Below, piece by piece: positions 23,817 to 34,826 of a DNA stretch of 64,000 nucleotides. The position numbers were made by a program, and so were the translations under genes. Numbering within the stretch: the first letter of the stretch is position 1; every line of letters starts with the position of its first letter. Source of the DNA: Blastomyces gilchristii SLH14081. Lineage: Eukaryota > Ascomycota > Eurotiomycetes > Onygenales > Ajellomycetaceae. The stretch lies in assembly GCF_000003855.2 (NCBI RefSeq), contig NW_003101663.1, positions 273,715 through 337,714 on the forward strand, written 5' to 3'. The notes under the pieces are model-generated. The model did not search any database, was not told the DNA's origin, and saw only the letters and a program-made list of their open reading frames with translations.

Positions 23817-24871
23817 TTCGACAAGTGGTGTAAGATGTGGTTAAGCAGGAGTAAATCTGCGACATTAAGCAGGACTTGGCAGCAAAGCTACTGCCAGTGA
23901 ATATGCCCCCCCTGCAGTTTCAATAAGTAAAAAAAAGAAAGAAAAAGAAAAAGAAAAAGAAACAGAAAAAGGACGTTTAGTTCTAGAAGCGCATGCGTTT
24001 ATATGTGCAGTCGTTGTGTTCTAACGGAGTTCGGTGTCATCTACAGCGCCCAGAACCCCCAGCTCTTTGCCGCTTTGCTGCGAACTTGTTCCGTTCTTCC
24101 TCCGGAGTAGTCAAGCACACACAAGTTATCGTCACGCTGGCGGGACATGAATGGCGGGGAGGACGATTTGGTAGACGCTAGTTCAGGCTCGGACACGGTG
24201 GTGGTGGTGGTATCTTCATTCGTATTTGATCTCGATGTCTTAAAAATGCCGCGATGTGTTTGATGCGTCTGCTGATCGCAACAAGTTGGTTGGGATGTTC
24301 GCACCTAAAACAGGGTGAGAGCTAGGGGCATCAGCAAGGCGGGATGAAGAAATCAGGAATCCACGCAGATGGTGGCTTGTTGTCCCCCAAAATGCGTCGG
24401 CAACGAACAAACAGGTTCAGTTATCAAGATATCAAAAGGGGGGGTCTGGCTTGTGTCCACGCCCAGGCCAGAGGAACCTTGGTTAAGGGGGAAGGCACGT
24501 GATGGGTTCGTCGGCCGATAAGATAATCCGGCTCCTGTCAGCTTCCATGACGAAGCCACTCAACAACGACATACGGGGCATTAAAACATACCTACTCTTG
24601 CATTCCTCAGTGCAGCATCGACCATCAGAACTCAAAGGGAGACCAGATAGAACCAGCGGCATGCGCTCATTACCGGTTTCGCATAATCGTCGCTATTCTT
24701 TGTTGTTGCCAGCCTGAGGATAAGTAAGGCTTGAAAGTTGAAACCTAGCCAAAACAACACCCCTGGAACCTTCCTCCGTATTTGCGCGCTGCGTTTGTAC
24801 TCTATTCTCCACCATTGCGCTCTCTATTTTACAAATAACTGCCTAGCTTATTTATATATGGTCTCGCAATA
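23817..24871. other. Divergent promoter region between formin and small TM gene
   Basis: About 1.05 kb between two outward-facing genes, with no supported frame. An A/G-rich tract (AAAAAGAAAG repeats) lies at about 23929-23970. The last 100 bases before 24872 are CT-rich and then AT-rich, as in a fungal promoter and leader. Confidence 0.5.
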
Positions 24872-25451
24872 ATGGCGGGTTCGCTGGACATAGCGAAGGT
24901 TCGTCCCGATTACCACAAGAAAAGTAATGTGTACTGGTACAAAATAACATCACATCACTAATCCCATACCCATAATGAACCAATATGTATAGACCCTCCT
25001 ATTCCCCGCCCTAATCTCTCTCGCCGTCTACCTCCTCCTCTCCTTCTTAATAATCCCCTTCATCCGCCGCTATCGACAAAGATACGCCCAGTACCTGCCC
25101 CTCCACACAGTCTCCGCGCACGCTTCCACGCTGCGCGAACGTGCCTCCGACGCACTAATGCACTTCCTGCTCCCATCCTCCTGGCGACAGCGGCATATAT
25201 TTGGCGCACAGGATGGAGAGGGCAGCGTCTTTGATGACGAAGAGGGCGAGGATATGGTTGGGTTCGAGATGGATGCGTCGTCGAGGCGCGAGGCGCTGGA
25301 ACAACAGCGGAGAATTGGTAATAACCATCATAGCGGCCGCGGCAGTGTGGAAACGGACCGGCGACTGAGTCGGGATATTGAGGAAGGGTTTATGGACGAT
25401 AGTGATGAGGAGGAGGAGGAGGAGGAGGGAGGGGATGAAAGGCGGGCTTGA
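24872..25451 (+). CDS. Small single-TM protein with acidic tail
   Basis: Two exons, 24872-24928 and 24993-25451, give about 171 residues; the 64-bp intron (GTGTAC...TATAG) is phase 0. An alternative donor at 24899 would shorten the N-terminus by ten residues without changing frame. After a 19-residue polar start there is one hydrophobic helix (LLFPALISLAVYLLLSFLII), then a basic stop-transfer RRYRQR. The cytosol-facing part contains YAQYLPLHTVSAHASTLRER, a segment I associate with an uncharacterised conserved fungal family. The tail has SVFDDEEGEDMVGF and a final run of about eight Glu. No catalytic motif is seen. Orientation and organelle are not determinable; an ER or vacuolar membrane adaptor is one guess. 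Confidence 0.65.
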
Positions 25452-27728
25452 GTCGTTGGTGGTGGTAGCTGACATTGCGGTTTAGCGGTTTAGAGAAAAA
25501 AAAAACCCCCTTTGTTTATGTATTCATTTATTTTCTTTATCTATTGACAACCCTTTTTGGCGCCTACTTCTGGACGGAATAATATCTTCTTTTTCGCCAT
25601 ACTCGTGCTCATTTTTTAAAATAATGCTTTGACATATCACGAGCGGTTTACCTTTTTTTTTTTTTTGTGGGGGGGGGGGGTTTATGTCGCTTACCCGGTT
25701 TATTGGTGCTTGTTTTTTTATTTTTTATTATTAGGACAGGCGCAATTTAGGGCCTGTGCATGGATGAATGTTGGAATGTCCTACGAGCCCTGCTGAACGG
25801 ATCAAAATACATGCCAATATCTCCCATGATGGAAACCGATGCCCGCTGCTTTAAAGAGCAGAGTCCGATTATTACCCGAGGAAGAATGTCATAATATCGT
25901 ATGCGAAAGAAGACTCCTGCGAAGAACTCAAAGACCAAGTCAAAATCAAAAGAAAAAGACAAAGAAACAGAAAAAGAAAAGATCTATATCCCTGTCATGA
26001 ATTCTCCCTAGCCCACAGCGTTCTCCCAAGGTCCCTCCCTCCCTTACAACCTATTCTATCCAGCCAACAATAGGTTATAGGTGGTATCCCTTCCTCAGAG
26101 CAACCAGGTCGAGTTGGAAATATAAATAATTCTTGATCCCTTCTTTATCAATTGATTATTCGAGAAGAGGGAGTGGATATGCAAATGGAAAAAGAACTTA
26201 CTCCCGGCTGACACAATGTGGGGGACAGAGACAGATGTGGGCAAGATAAGTTACGGAGGGAGGTTTCGTAACAATTGCTTTCTATATATGTTTAGATATT
26301 GAAATATTCGCAGAATAGAGATGCAATATTAATATGGGGATATTCAAAGCTATGGATCCCTTCCTCGATATCTACACCTGACTTATCACCAGGAGAATTA
26401 TCCAAGAGCAGCGACTTTTACCCAGAACGGGAAAGACTAGACTTTCCCCCGCACGAACCCCGCATTAACTTATGTCATCACCACTTCCCCTCACCTCACC
26501 TCCTCACCTCCTCACCTCCTCATACAAGATCTCAGACAATCAATCAATCAATCCATCCATCCATCCATCCTGGGACGGGGGGATTCCAGCCATCCGCTGC
26601 ACTGAGTGTTCTCCTCTCCAGCAACGGAGGGGACCGAGGGATGAAAGCGGGGGGGCAAGGGGCCAGCCATACAGCGTAGTATTGCTGATACAGATAGTTT
26701 AGTCTATACAAGGGGGTGCACAAAAGGGGCCAAAAGGGGCCAAAAGGGAATGGATATGAATGATATCTCGAACTGATTTGATGCAATGTACTGCACGGGA
26801 TCGGCATATATTTCCCAGTCATGGAATGGAATGAACAACCCTTCAGTTCTTCTCCCCCCCCTTAACCTATGTATATAATCAAATCAATCAATCAATCAAT
26901 CAATCAATCTTCCCTGCGAATCTGTTCTATCCGCAACCAAACCTGGACAAATCACCGCTGGAGACCCTGTTTCGGAGGAATGGATCGAATAATCCAATCC
27001 ACTCCAGGCCAGCAAATAACTAACGTCTTCGCTTCCCGTCCTGCTGGCGCGGTTTGCCCGGTCCAGAGCCAATCCTTGGAATTCTTGCTCGTTGAGTGAG
27101 TGGGGCAGTAGTCGGGGGGTGGGAGAGAGTTCTTTTTCTAGCATGGGATAATGAGTTGGATGCGGCGGATATCATAGGAGTCTGTCTGTGCAATAGTTAC
27201 GAGAGGTGCTTCATGTGGGGTGGGCACTAGAATATATAGGTGTAACACTCCTCCTCCTACTGTTCTTCTTCTTCTTCTTCTTCTTCTTCTTCTTCTTCTT
27301 GCCTAGATGCTTGTCTAATATATAAACTGGGCAAACCTCCCAGTTTTCTTTGCTTTTTCGTCTCTCATTGCTTGCCCAGGTATCTCTACCGTGATCAAGT
27401 TGTTTTACCCCGCCTGCAACTATCAAGGTTCCATCTGCTATACTACGCTATACACCCGCGACTCTCATACTCGAATCAGTCAAATACATCATATTCAAAG
27501 GTCCGTCCTGTCGCATCCGTGGCTAGCCTGACTAAGCACAACACTCCCCCCTCTCCCCCCTCCCCTCCCCTCCCCTCCCCTCCCCGCCCCGCTGCTTATT
27601 CAAAATCTTACTCAACACAACATCTATCTACGCAGCAACGCGGCTCATTCCTCCTCCCATCTCAGCTCGTTGACAAGAAGTAAAAGATCGCCTATCTCTT
27701 CTTTCAAATCTGCCCTGAAGCAGCCACA
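25452..27728. other. Intergenic, microsatellites and FDH upstream region
   Basis: No supported gene. There are G- and T-homopolymers at 25653-25682, an (ATCC)n run near 26548-26572, three copies of AAAAGGGGCC at 26724-26750, an (AATC)n run at 26879-26908, a (TTC)n run at 27262-27300, and CCCCT repeats at 27556-27590 in the probable FDH promoter. The final 150 bases are CT-rich as in a leader. The longest frames here (about 90-130 codons) are made of these repeats. Confidence 0.5.
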
Positions 27729-29380
27729 ATGGTATTTCTCCGCTCTTTATCCCGCCATCTCTCCCGCACTGTCCCCGTCCCCGTCCTCGCGGGTCGCGGT
27801 GTTGTTCCCCGCACCTCCTCCGCTGCGTTCCCTTGCAGCAATGCTCAGCTATACGGGCTGTCGTCCCCTTTGCCACCATTGACCGGAGTGAGAACACTGA
27901 CCGCGAGTCCGAAACTGCAGGGTAAAGTACTCTTGGTTTTGTATGATGTAAGTTGATCCCCCCCCCCCGGGGCTTTTTTTTTTTTTTTATGTCCTTTTCT
28001 CAGTTATGTTTGCGGGCGCTTGGACATCTTGTTCACACTCCTGAGAGTCTCAGCCATTGTATCTGGAACTTGTGGAATTTCATTTCTAATATGAGTTACA
28101 GGGAGGACAACATGCGAAGGACCAGCCTGGTTTGCTCGGAACGACTGAGAACGAGCTGGGCCTGAGGAAGTGGTTGGAAGAGAAGGGCCATACCCTTGTA
28201 ACCACCTCTGACAAAGAAGGTGCCAACTCTAAATTCGACCAGGAGCTTGTCGATGCTGAGGTTATCATCACTACCCCGTACGTTATAAAATGCAAAATGC
28301 AAACACCACCCAGCATCAAGCTCCAATCCCCTAGAGAAGATGGCAGTCTGGCCTTACCTCCCTTTTTTTTTTGTCCATATCCATATCCATATTCATCTAA
28401 TTCGTGACTCTATCCCAGATTCCACCCAGGATATCTGACCGCAGAACGCCTGGCTAAAGCCAAGAACCTGAAACTGGCCGTCACGGCCGGTGTGGGATCC
28501 GACCACGTCGACCTGAACGCCGCCAACAAGACGAATGGCGGCATCACCGTTGCCGAAGTGACGGGCTGCAATGTCGTCTCCGTCGCCGAGCACGTCGTCA
28601 TGACCATTCTCGTCCTGGTCCGCAACTTTGTCCCTTCACACGAGCAGGTTGCCAGCGGCGATTGGAACGTTGCCGCCGTGGCGAAGAACGAGTATGACCT
28701 CGAGGGAAAAGTCGTCGGCACCGTTGCCGTGGGCCGTATTGGCGAGCGTGTCCTGCGACGACTGAAGCCGTTTGACTGCAAGGAGCTGCTGTACTATGAT
28801 TACCAGCCGCTGACGCCAGAGGTCGAGAAGGAGATCGGATGCCGCCGCGTGGAGAATCTGGAGGAAATGCTCGCGCAGTGTGATGTTGTCACCATCAACT
28901 GCCCCCTGCACGAGAAGACTCGCGGCTTGTTTAACAAAGACCTCATCTCGAAGATGAAGAAGAGGTATGTCTTTATCCCCCACCCCCCAAACCAAAAACA
29001 AGACGAATTAATGAACCCCCCCCCACCCCCACCCCCCAGGCTCCTGGCTCATCAACACCGCCCGCGGCGCCATCGTCGTCAAAGAAGACGTCGCCGACGC
29101 CATCAAATCCGGCCATCTGCGCGGCTACGGCGGCGACGTGTGGTTCCCGCAGCCCGCGCCCAAGGACCATCCGCTGCGCTACGTCCAGGGGCCCTGGGGC
29201 GGCGGAAACGCGATGGTGCCGCACATGTCCGGCAGCTCCATCGATGCGCAGGTGCGCTACGCGGAGGGCACGAAGGCGATTCTCGAGTCGTATTTCTCCG
29301 GCAGGCATGATTATCGGCCGGAGGATTTGATTGTGCATGCGGGGGATTATGCGACGAAGTCGTATGGGCAGAGGAAGTAA
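27729..29380 (+). CDS. FDH1: NAD-dependent formate dehydrogenase, apparent frameshift
   Basis: Exons are 27729-27947, 28102-28277, 28419-28964 and 29040-29380. The enzyme oxidises formate to CO2 with NAD+. The 73-residue first exon ([14 protein letters not shown]...) looks like a mitochondrial presequence plus the core start [20 protein letters not shown] follows the first intron. The Rossmann loop reads [13 protein letters not shown] (Ala in place of the first Gly), followed by an Asp in YYDYQPL that fits NAD specificity. Exon 4 carries [13 protein letters not shown] (catalytic Arg region), [15 protein letters not shown], the HMSG active-site His and DYATKSYGQ. The third intron (GTATGT at 28965 to CCCAG at 29039) is 75 bp. 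Splicing it leaves exon 4 one base out of frame, because exon 3 ends AAGAAGAG where the family needs AAGAAGG. Downstream stays fully open and conserved. Confidence 0.88.
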
Positions 29381-29446
29381 GGGGGGGTTGTGTGAGGCTG
29401 TATTTTTGAACATAACTGATATAGGGAGTGAGAAGTGAAATTTTTC

Positions 29447-29500
<54 letters not shown>

Positions 29501-30709
29501 GACATGATATGATATTTAAAGAAGTAGCAGAATTTCTCTCTTTCTTTTTTTTTTTTTTCTTTCTTTTTTCTTTTTCTTCTTTTTTTTTTTTTTTTTTTGC
29601 TATTCTCCTATTCTCCTCCCTTTATTTTTATTTAACAAAAGAGAGAGATCAAACTACGGACAGAGTTACTGTGTCAAACAATTTCACCGAGAGGAAGCTT
29701 ATGAAGCTATAACTAGTTATAAAAAATTCACAGAGCTCAATCACCATCAGCCTTTTACTAGTAGTTAAGAAAATCATTTCATGCATATATATCAGCAGAT
29801 AAAATGATTGAATTATCTCTGATGAATAAACATAAATATTGATACTTAAGTACTTACAGCTCTGTATCTAGCTAGAATCTAGATTTGACAAGAATAGAAT
29901 CACTCTTGCTAACCGTTTATATGATAATTCATCAGATAAACAAGTTATGCAATCTGCAGTCCACAGTATGGAGAATATAGAGTTGAATTAGTGAAACAGC
30001 TCTCAGTATAATCTTTTCAGCAGCTCCATACCATACCACATATCATACATAAGTTACCCATACCTGCTACTCTCTCACAGTTTATCTCGGCCAAAATCTC
30101 CTCATGCTATGCTCGCAGACTTCATACCCAGTCAGCCAAGCACACTCTAAAACACCCAAGACCAAGCAAGGGCAAGACAAACTCGTATTCCGCGAAAGGA
30201 AGAGTAACTAACCAACCATTGACCTTCGAAACCGCTTACCCGCTAACAACCGTTGTTACAGCCACCCTAACCTCACCCTTCAGTTAACTTGTCACTCAAT
30301 ACTGCCGTCAATTGAGCTGGTCACAGTACTATGTAGTAGTCGATTGAAAAGCAAATACGCTGGCAGTGAGTCGGGTGACATAAATAGTTATTCTCTAGCG
30401 CAGAGGATCTGCAGTATCTCGTACTCTGTAGTTACTGTAGTAGCTAGTTACCTATTTTATATACGGATGATAAGGAGCAAGGCGAAGCGCTTGTCGATCA
30501 CGAGACTTAATTAGTTATCCTCATAGCGTGCGTTTGAATGTCGCAGAGCGCTGGTGATTTTTATAGTTCTTTTTTATATGTTAGAGGGGATACCCCGAAT
30601 TCTGGGGCTGGCTGTCCCTACTTGATATTTTTGATGACGGCATATTTTTTGGAGAAAAACTCTTACTCTTAACTTAGTTACTCACTCCTTCAATCAGCCA
30701 GTCCCAAGC
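29381..30709. other. Poly-T tracts and AT-rich intergenic
   Basis: Directly 3' of FDH is a run of about 49 T (about 29449-29497) and a second T-rich tract at 29543-29598. Positions 29640-30000 are AT-rich, with TAG/TAA in all frames and repeated CTCTGTAT/CAGCTC words, probably a degraded repeat. The rest shows no supported gene. Confidence 0.5.
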
Positions 30710-31146
30710 ATGTCTAATGATGATTTCGACACCAGATATGGCTTCTCACCAACTCCCACTTCCTTTATATATCCTTCGCCAACCAAAACCACCAGGATGT
30801 ATGTACTGTACATACATACATATACCTTCCCCCCTGAAATCCCAAAATTCCCTTCCCAGAATCCTTCTAACTAACACGCAATCCACCCAGGTGCAAAGAC
30901 AAATTCGGAAACCGCCACAGGTGTCCCGACAAAAGCCTCGTCGCGCCCCTCGTCGGCGTGCTCGTCGGCCTCTTAGTGCTGGTGGTGTGCGTGTTGCCCA
31001 ACAATAATATCTTTACATATTTTTGTTTTTGTCTTTTCTTTTTTTTTCTTTTTCTTCTTTTTCTATGGAATGTGTCGCCTAATTTTATTCCCATTGATCT
31101 TTACCCTACAAGCATTGTCATCAGTAGTTACTCTGTAATGCTCTAG
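30710..31146 (+). CDS. Small two-exon membrane protein
   Basis: Exon 1 (30710-30798) encodes MSNDDFDTRYGFSPTPTSF and onward for 29 codons. A 92-bp intron (GTATGT at 30799, CTAAC branch site, CACCCAG at 30890) in phase 2 joins it to exon 2 from 30891: CKDKFGNRHRCPDKS then one clear TM helix (LVAPLVGVLVGLLVLVVCVL). The layout of a short Pro/Thr-rich head, a C-(K/R)-D-(K/R)-(F/Y)-G...C pair and then a TM helix resembles small fungal plasma-membrane or RCR-like proteins, by resemblance only. The frame then runs through a Phe/Leu-rich tail to a stop at 31146. That tail may be intronic: good donors (GTGTGC, GTGCGT) lie right after the helix, so the true C-terminus is uncertain. Exon 1 is too short to stand out as an open frame by itself. 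Confidence 0.5.
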
Positions 31147-31864
31147 CTATTTTGCTCCATGTGGCTCTAATACTTGATGCTGTGGGCACAGTGCAAGGTA
31201 GAACCCATATCTAGGTCCCCTGCATTCTGGCGCATGGATTTAAGGAAATATTCCTTCAGGCTTCTTCCATTAAGCTGCTGCAATACAATGCATAGGTCAA
31301 TATACAATGACTTCTGTAAGAGCTAGTACTATAGGTTAAAGCCCGATATACCCCAGAATTTCATAATCATGGCAATGAGGGAATTGTAGCAAAGAAAATA
31401 CATGGCGAATGAAATAGTACTACTACTAATGCAATGTTCCAAGTAATGAAAGCTGGAACAAACTTGAATCAAGAAAGAAAGAAAAATTGAACTGAGAATA
31501 CGTGGGCTAGGCCATCCAGTGCCAATGCTGCAAGTGACAGTTTTTCACCCTTGTTTTCTCTGTATGAGAATTAATGTGGCCTGAGTGACAGTGTTCTTCA
31601 ACGCCTATGCCAAAAGGTACGTTTGTAGAAATCCGCATCTTCCATTATTTAGAGGTACGCAGCGTAGAAGATAGGCCTCCCAACTTCCCCTGCCGGCTGC
31701 GCGCTCTTTGTTGGTGTGGTCGTGGTATCCGCATGCCGCTAGGTTAAGTTACTTTGAAGTGCTCAATTAAATAGTTAGTTACCGAGCAATCCATCCTTGT
31801 TGATTTTCCAGCAAGTATCCTCCCAACCAAGATCACATTCACAAAACCAAACAAAATTAACAAC
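31147..31864. other. Intergenic upstream of the ammonia-lyase gene
   Basis: About 700 bases with no open frame of note. The last 100 bases (CAACCAAGATCACATTCACAA style, A/C-rich) fit a 5' leader ending in AACAACATG. Confidence 0.45.
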
Positions 31865-33238
31865 ATGTCTACTCATCGCCGGCAAATTTATTTCAATCCA
31901 ACAGTCGAGCAAACCAGTGGAAATACACCTTCCAATAACGCGTTGAAATTCCATCAATCTCTACCCCACTATAGCCGGACCCCGCTTGTCCCTCTTAATG
32001 ATCTTGCTCGGGAGCTGGGGATTACGGGAATCTATGTCAAAGATGAAAGCGATCGCTTGTGTCTTCCATCTTTCAAAATCCTAGGCGCATCATGGGGAAC
32101 ATTTCGCGCAATTGTGGCAAAGACTAACGTTTCCCCTGAGACTAGCCTGGCGGACCTTTCAGACACAGCTAGAGAACAATCAATTACTTTGTACGCAGCC
32201 ACTGACGGGAATCATGGAAGAGCTGTTGCATTCATGGCAAAGTTGCTACGGATTCAAGCGAGGATTTACGTCCCTGCATTACTGGACGAAGCTACAAAAT
32301 CGCTGATATCCAACGAAGGAGCCAAAGTGATCTCAGTTTCCGGTACTTACGACAAGGCGGTTCGACTGGCTTCGGAAGCTGCCAGTTCTGTGTCTGGTGG
32401 ACTTCTCATTCAAGACACTGCTTTTGACGGTTACGAGGAAATCCCTCCGTGGATCATAGAGGGATACTATACTATGCTCCACGAAATCGATTCCCAGCTC
32501 GGGGAAAAAAATGTCAAACCAACAATGGTTGTCACCCCTGTGGGGGTCGGGTCTCTCGCAGAGGCCGTCGTTTCTCATTTCAAGTCACCAGGCCACCAGA
32601 GTACTGTAATGGTCGTTGAACCTGACACAGCGGCGTGCCTACACAAAAGCCTGAGGCTAGGGAAATGTGTTCCACTCGATACCTCGCGTACGATCATGAA
32701 TGGCTTGGATTGTGGCACTGTTTCTTCGACCGCATGGCCAATCCTCCAAGCTGGTGTCGACGTTAGCGTGACCATCTCTGATTTCGAAGCACATCAAGCG
32801 GTTCGGTATTTGGAGTCACAGAATATACGAGCTGGACCCTGTGGTGCAGCTGGCATAGCTGCTCTGCGTCGCTTGGGCAGCGTCCGACCACTCGACCCGT
32901 CTACAGTTGCCGTTCTCCTATGTACTGAAGGATCACGACCCTATTCAACCCCCTTCGATGTATCCGTCGAAGACCCTATTGCTCTCTCAGAGTTGCTACA
33001 TGAGATTCAATCACCCAGTCCATCTTCTTCCCAAGCTCCTGAGAGAGAAAAGGCAAAACTTGAGGACTATATTGCAGCGTGGTTGGAACATCGCGATCTA
33101 GACATTCGTCAACTCCACAATATTACCAGTTTGGGCCTGGGAAGTGATAAGCTGGCTAGCATTGCAACGTCTATGGTTTCTCTACTTCGTCCAAAAGCGT
33201 TAGACACCTTTCCACCCGCCAGTACAGATCGACAATAA
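31865..33238 (+). CDS. Diaminopropionate ammonia-lyase-like PLP enzyme
   Basis: A single exon of 457 residues. The DpaL/YgeX family in PLP fold type II breaks 2,3-diaminopropionate to pyruvate and ammonia. Three residues known to be essential in the bacterial enzyme have counterparts: the PLP Lys in PSFKILGA (K71), the Asp in ATDGNHGR (D114) and the Asp in IQDTAFDGYEEIP (D184). A Gly-rich phosphate loop, TPVGVGSLAEAV, lies near 225 and a further GPCGAAG near 345. The N-terminal HYSRTPLVPLNDLA is typical of the family. About 60 residues after the core (from about 395) form an unmatched Ser/Glu-rich and helical extension. No targeting signal is seen, so it is probably cytosolic. Serine/threonine dehydratase-like activity is the alternative, but the Asp pair favours DpaL. 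It is intronless, unlike most neighbours. Confidence 0.85.
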   Translation: MSTHRRQIYFNPTVEQTSGNTPSNNALKFHQSLPHYSRTPLVPLNDLARELGITGIYVKDESDRLCLPSFKILGASWGTFRAIVAKTNVSPETSLADLSDTAREQSITLYAATDGNHGRAVAFMAKLLRIQARIYVPALLDEATKSLISNEGAKVISVSGTYDKAVRLASEAASSVSGGLLIQDTAFDGYEEIPPWIIEGYYTMLHEIDSQLGEKNVKPTMVVTPVGVGSLAEAVVSHFKSPGHQSTVMVVEPDTAACLHKSLRLGKCVPLDTSRTIMNGLDCGTVSSTAWPILQAGVDVSVTISDFEAHQAVRYLESQNIRAGPCGAAGIAALRRLGSVRPLDPSTVAVLLCTEGSRPYSTPFDVSVEDPIALSELLHEIQSPSPSSSQAPEREKAKLEDYIAAWLEHRDLDIRQLHNITSLGLGSDKLASIATSMVSLLRPKALDTFPPASTDRQ

Positions 33239-34826
33239 TCAATTCTTTCTTTTGCTGGTTATTTTTCAGTTTGTAAATAATATTTAGTATTTTTCTTTCT
33301 GTTTCAATGAGTGAAAATTGGAATTAATATTAGAGTGATGCATCTAGGCTCTGGCTTCATTGGCCCTATGGAAATATCTGAAACCGTTGAATCCTTCTGA
33401 AGGAGATAACAGCAAGGGTGGGTGTTATCGACTCGCAAAGTGTGGTCTTCCAGGCTCGAGAAGAGATACTATCTCCTGCTATTGTCAAACCTGGGTATGA
33501 GTGTACAAATGTATTGAAGCGTAGGGTCTCTCTACCTGAAAGGAGGTATTAACTTATGAAGATCAATTAATTCCATATAGAGATAAAAAGCTTTCCTCAG
33601 AGATCGTAGAAGCGCTGAGTACAAGTGAGATGCTACTGTTAAACAAAGGAAGACCTTGAACTAAATGAAAGATTGAAGAATCGTCTACCAGAACAGCGAC
33701 TTTCACGATATTTTTCCACTGTGAGAGCAGAAAGGCTGCAATATTTATTTTTCCGACTAGGGCTTGGTTTGAAGCCTGGATGACTGTTATAACTACGGCA
33801 TCTGAACCAGCGCTCCTAAGTTACTAAAGGGGTTGATATTGTGAAAATGGTTGGATGGCTCCGCCAGAGCAGGTAGGTAAACGTGAGTTTATGGCTCTAG
33901 GTTGCTGTCCCTTCTACAGTCAAAGCGTCAAGAACAGATTATCCGATCTTATTAGGGCTAGCTACAAACTTCCTATTTGGGTTTAGTGTAATCAACCTTA
34001 ACTTCAAACCTCCAACGTTGCTCCAACAGATGCAGTTTCATCCCGCATGAATAATTGTGACGGCGACAAGCTTGAGGAGCAAGATCTTTCCCTTCTGCCC
34101 ACATAGGTAATGGAGTATCCTTCCAGACGATCCCAAGGATTTAATTCTTGTTTTCACAATTCCCAATACGCCGAACATGTCTGGTTTAGACACCTCTACT
34201 CGGATCTATTTTATATCTTCTTTGGATGCATTTGGAATGATTTCTAACCCAGGATGATATCCCCAGGGGTAGCTGCGCTCTGACCTAGAACTACTCCCAT
34301 GTTAGCGGGACTATTCCGAATTCTATAGATTGGTATCCAGCAAACTCGTGCTGAAACTGTGTGTGCTTGAGAAATGCCATTAATCAGGGAGCTCAAAGCC
34401 TTATGGCCTCCAGACTCACCAAAGTTTGACATGCATGCGTAATAGCGCTGGAGTGCAGGAGAGAACTTGTCATAACCTTCTGGTAGTTCGATGTTTTAAC
34501 TTCTGTCCCCCATTTCTAGTTTATCCCCCTCTTACCATGATCAGGAGAGGTTGGATTCCTACGGAAGTATGTTCTTTGGCAGGTGACCAGGATCTGAAGC
34601 CACTATTGTGAGAAGGCCCTGGTAATCTCAGCCCTCAGAATCACTGAACCTATCTTCAACTAAGTTCACTGTTTTCCCCCCATCTTTTCTTGATTTTCAT
34701 CCTGTCCTTCTTTATTCTTTCCACTTTGTCGCTCCTACGACTCCATAGCTGGATATCTCTTTATCGTTTATTTGGTTGCCATCTATTCTCTCCAACGGTC
34801 CCAAGCTGGCGAATCGGAACATTGGC
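33239..34826. other. Intergenic containing a broken minus-strand gene
   Basis: The first 800 bases hold nothing I can support. The second half contains the degraded reading frame listed separately at 34038-34489, then a CT-rich leader for the seven-TM gene. Confidence 0.5.
34038..34489 (-). pseudogene. Degraded protein-coding fragment, family unknown
   Basis: Minus strand from about 34489: ELPEGYDKFSPALQRYYACM, then SNFGESGGHKALSSLING, IPIYRIRNSPANMGVVLG and PGDIILG, ending in a stop. Moving one base at that point continues as LEIIPNASKEDIK, a TAG, then IRVEVSKPDMFGVLGIVKTR and RILHYLCGQKGKILLLKL until TGA at 34038. The continuous protein-like composition across one frameshift and one stop suggests a decayed gene. 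I do not recognise the family with confidence, and the N-terminal part is missing. Confidence 0.4.

Noticed and set aside
27211..27426. A minus-strand frame with a long Lys run
   Set aside because: Produced by the (TTC)n microsatellite at 27262-27300.
28492..29310. An unspliced FDH frame running through intron 3 as an Arg-rich tail
   Set aside because: The Arg/Pro-rich continuation is the wrong frame over a conserved FDH exon. The family sequence lies in the adjacent frame.
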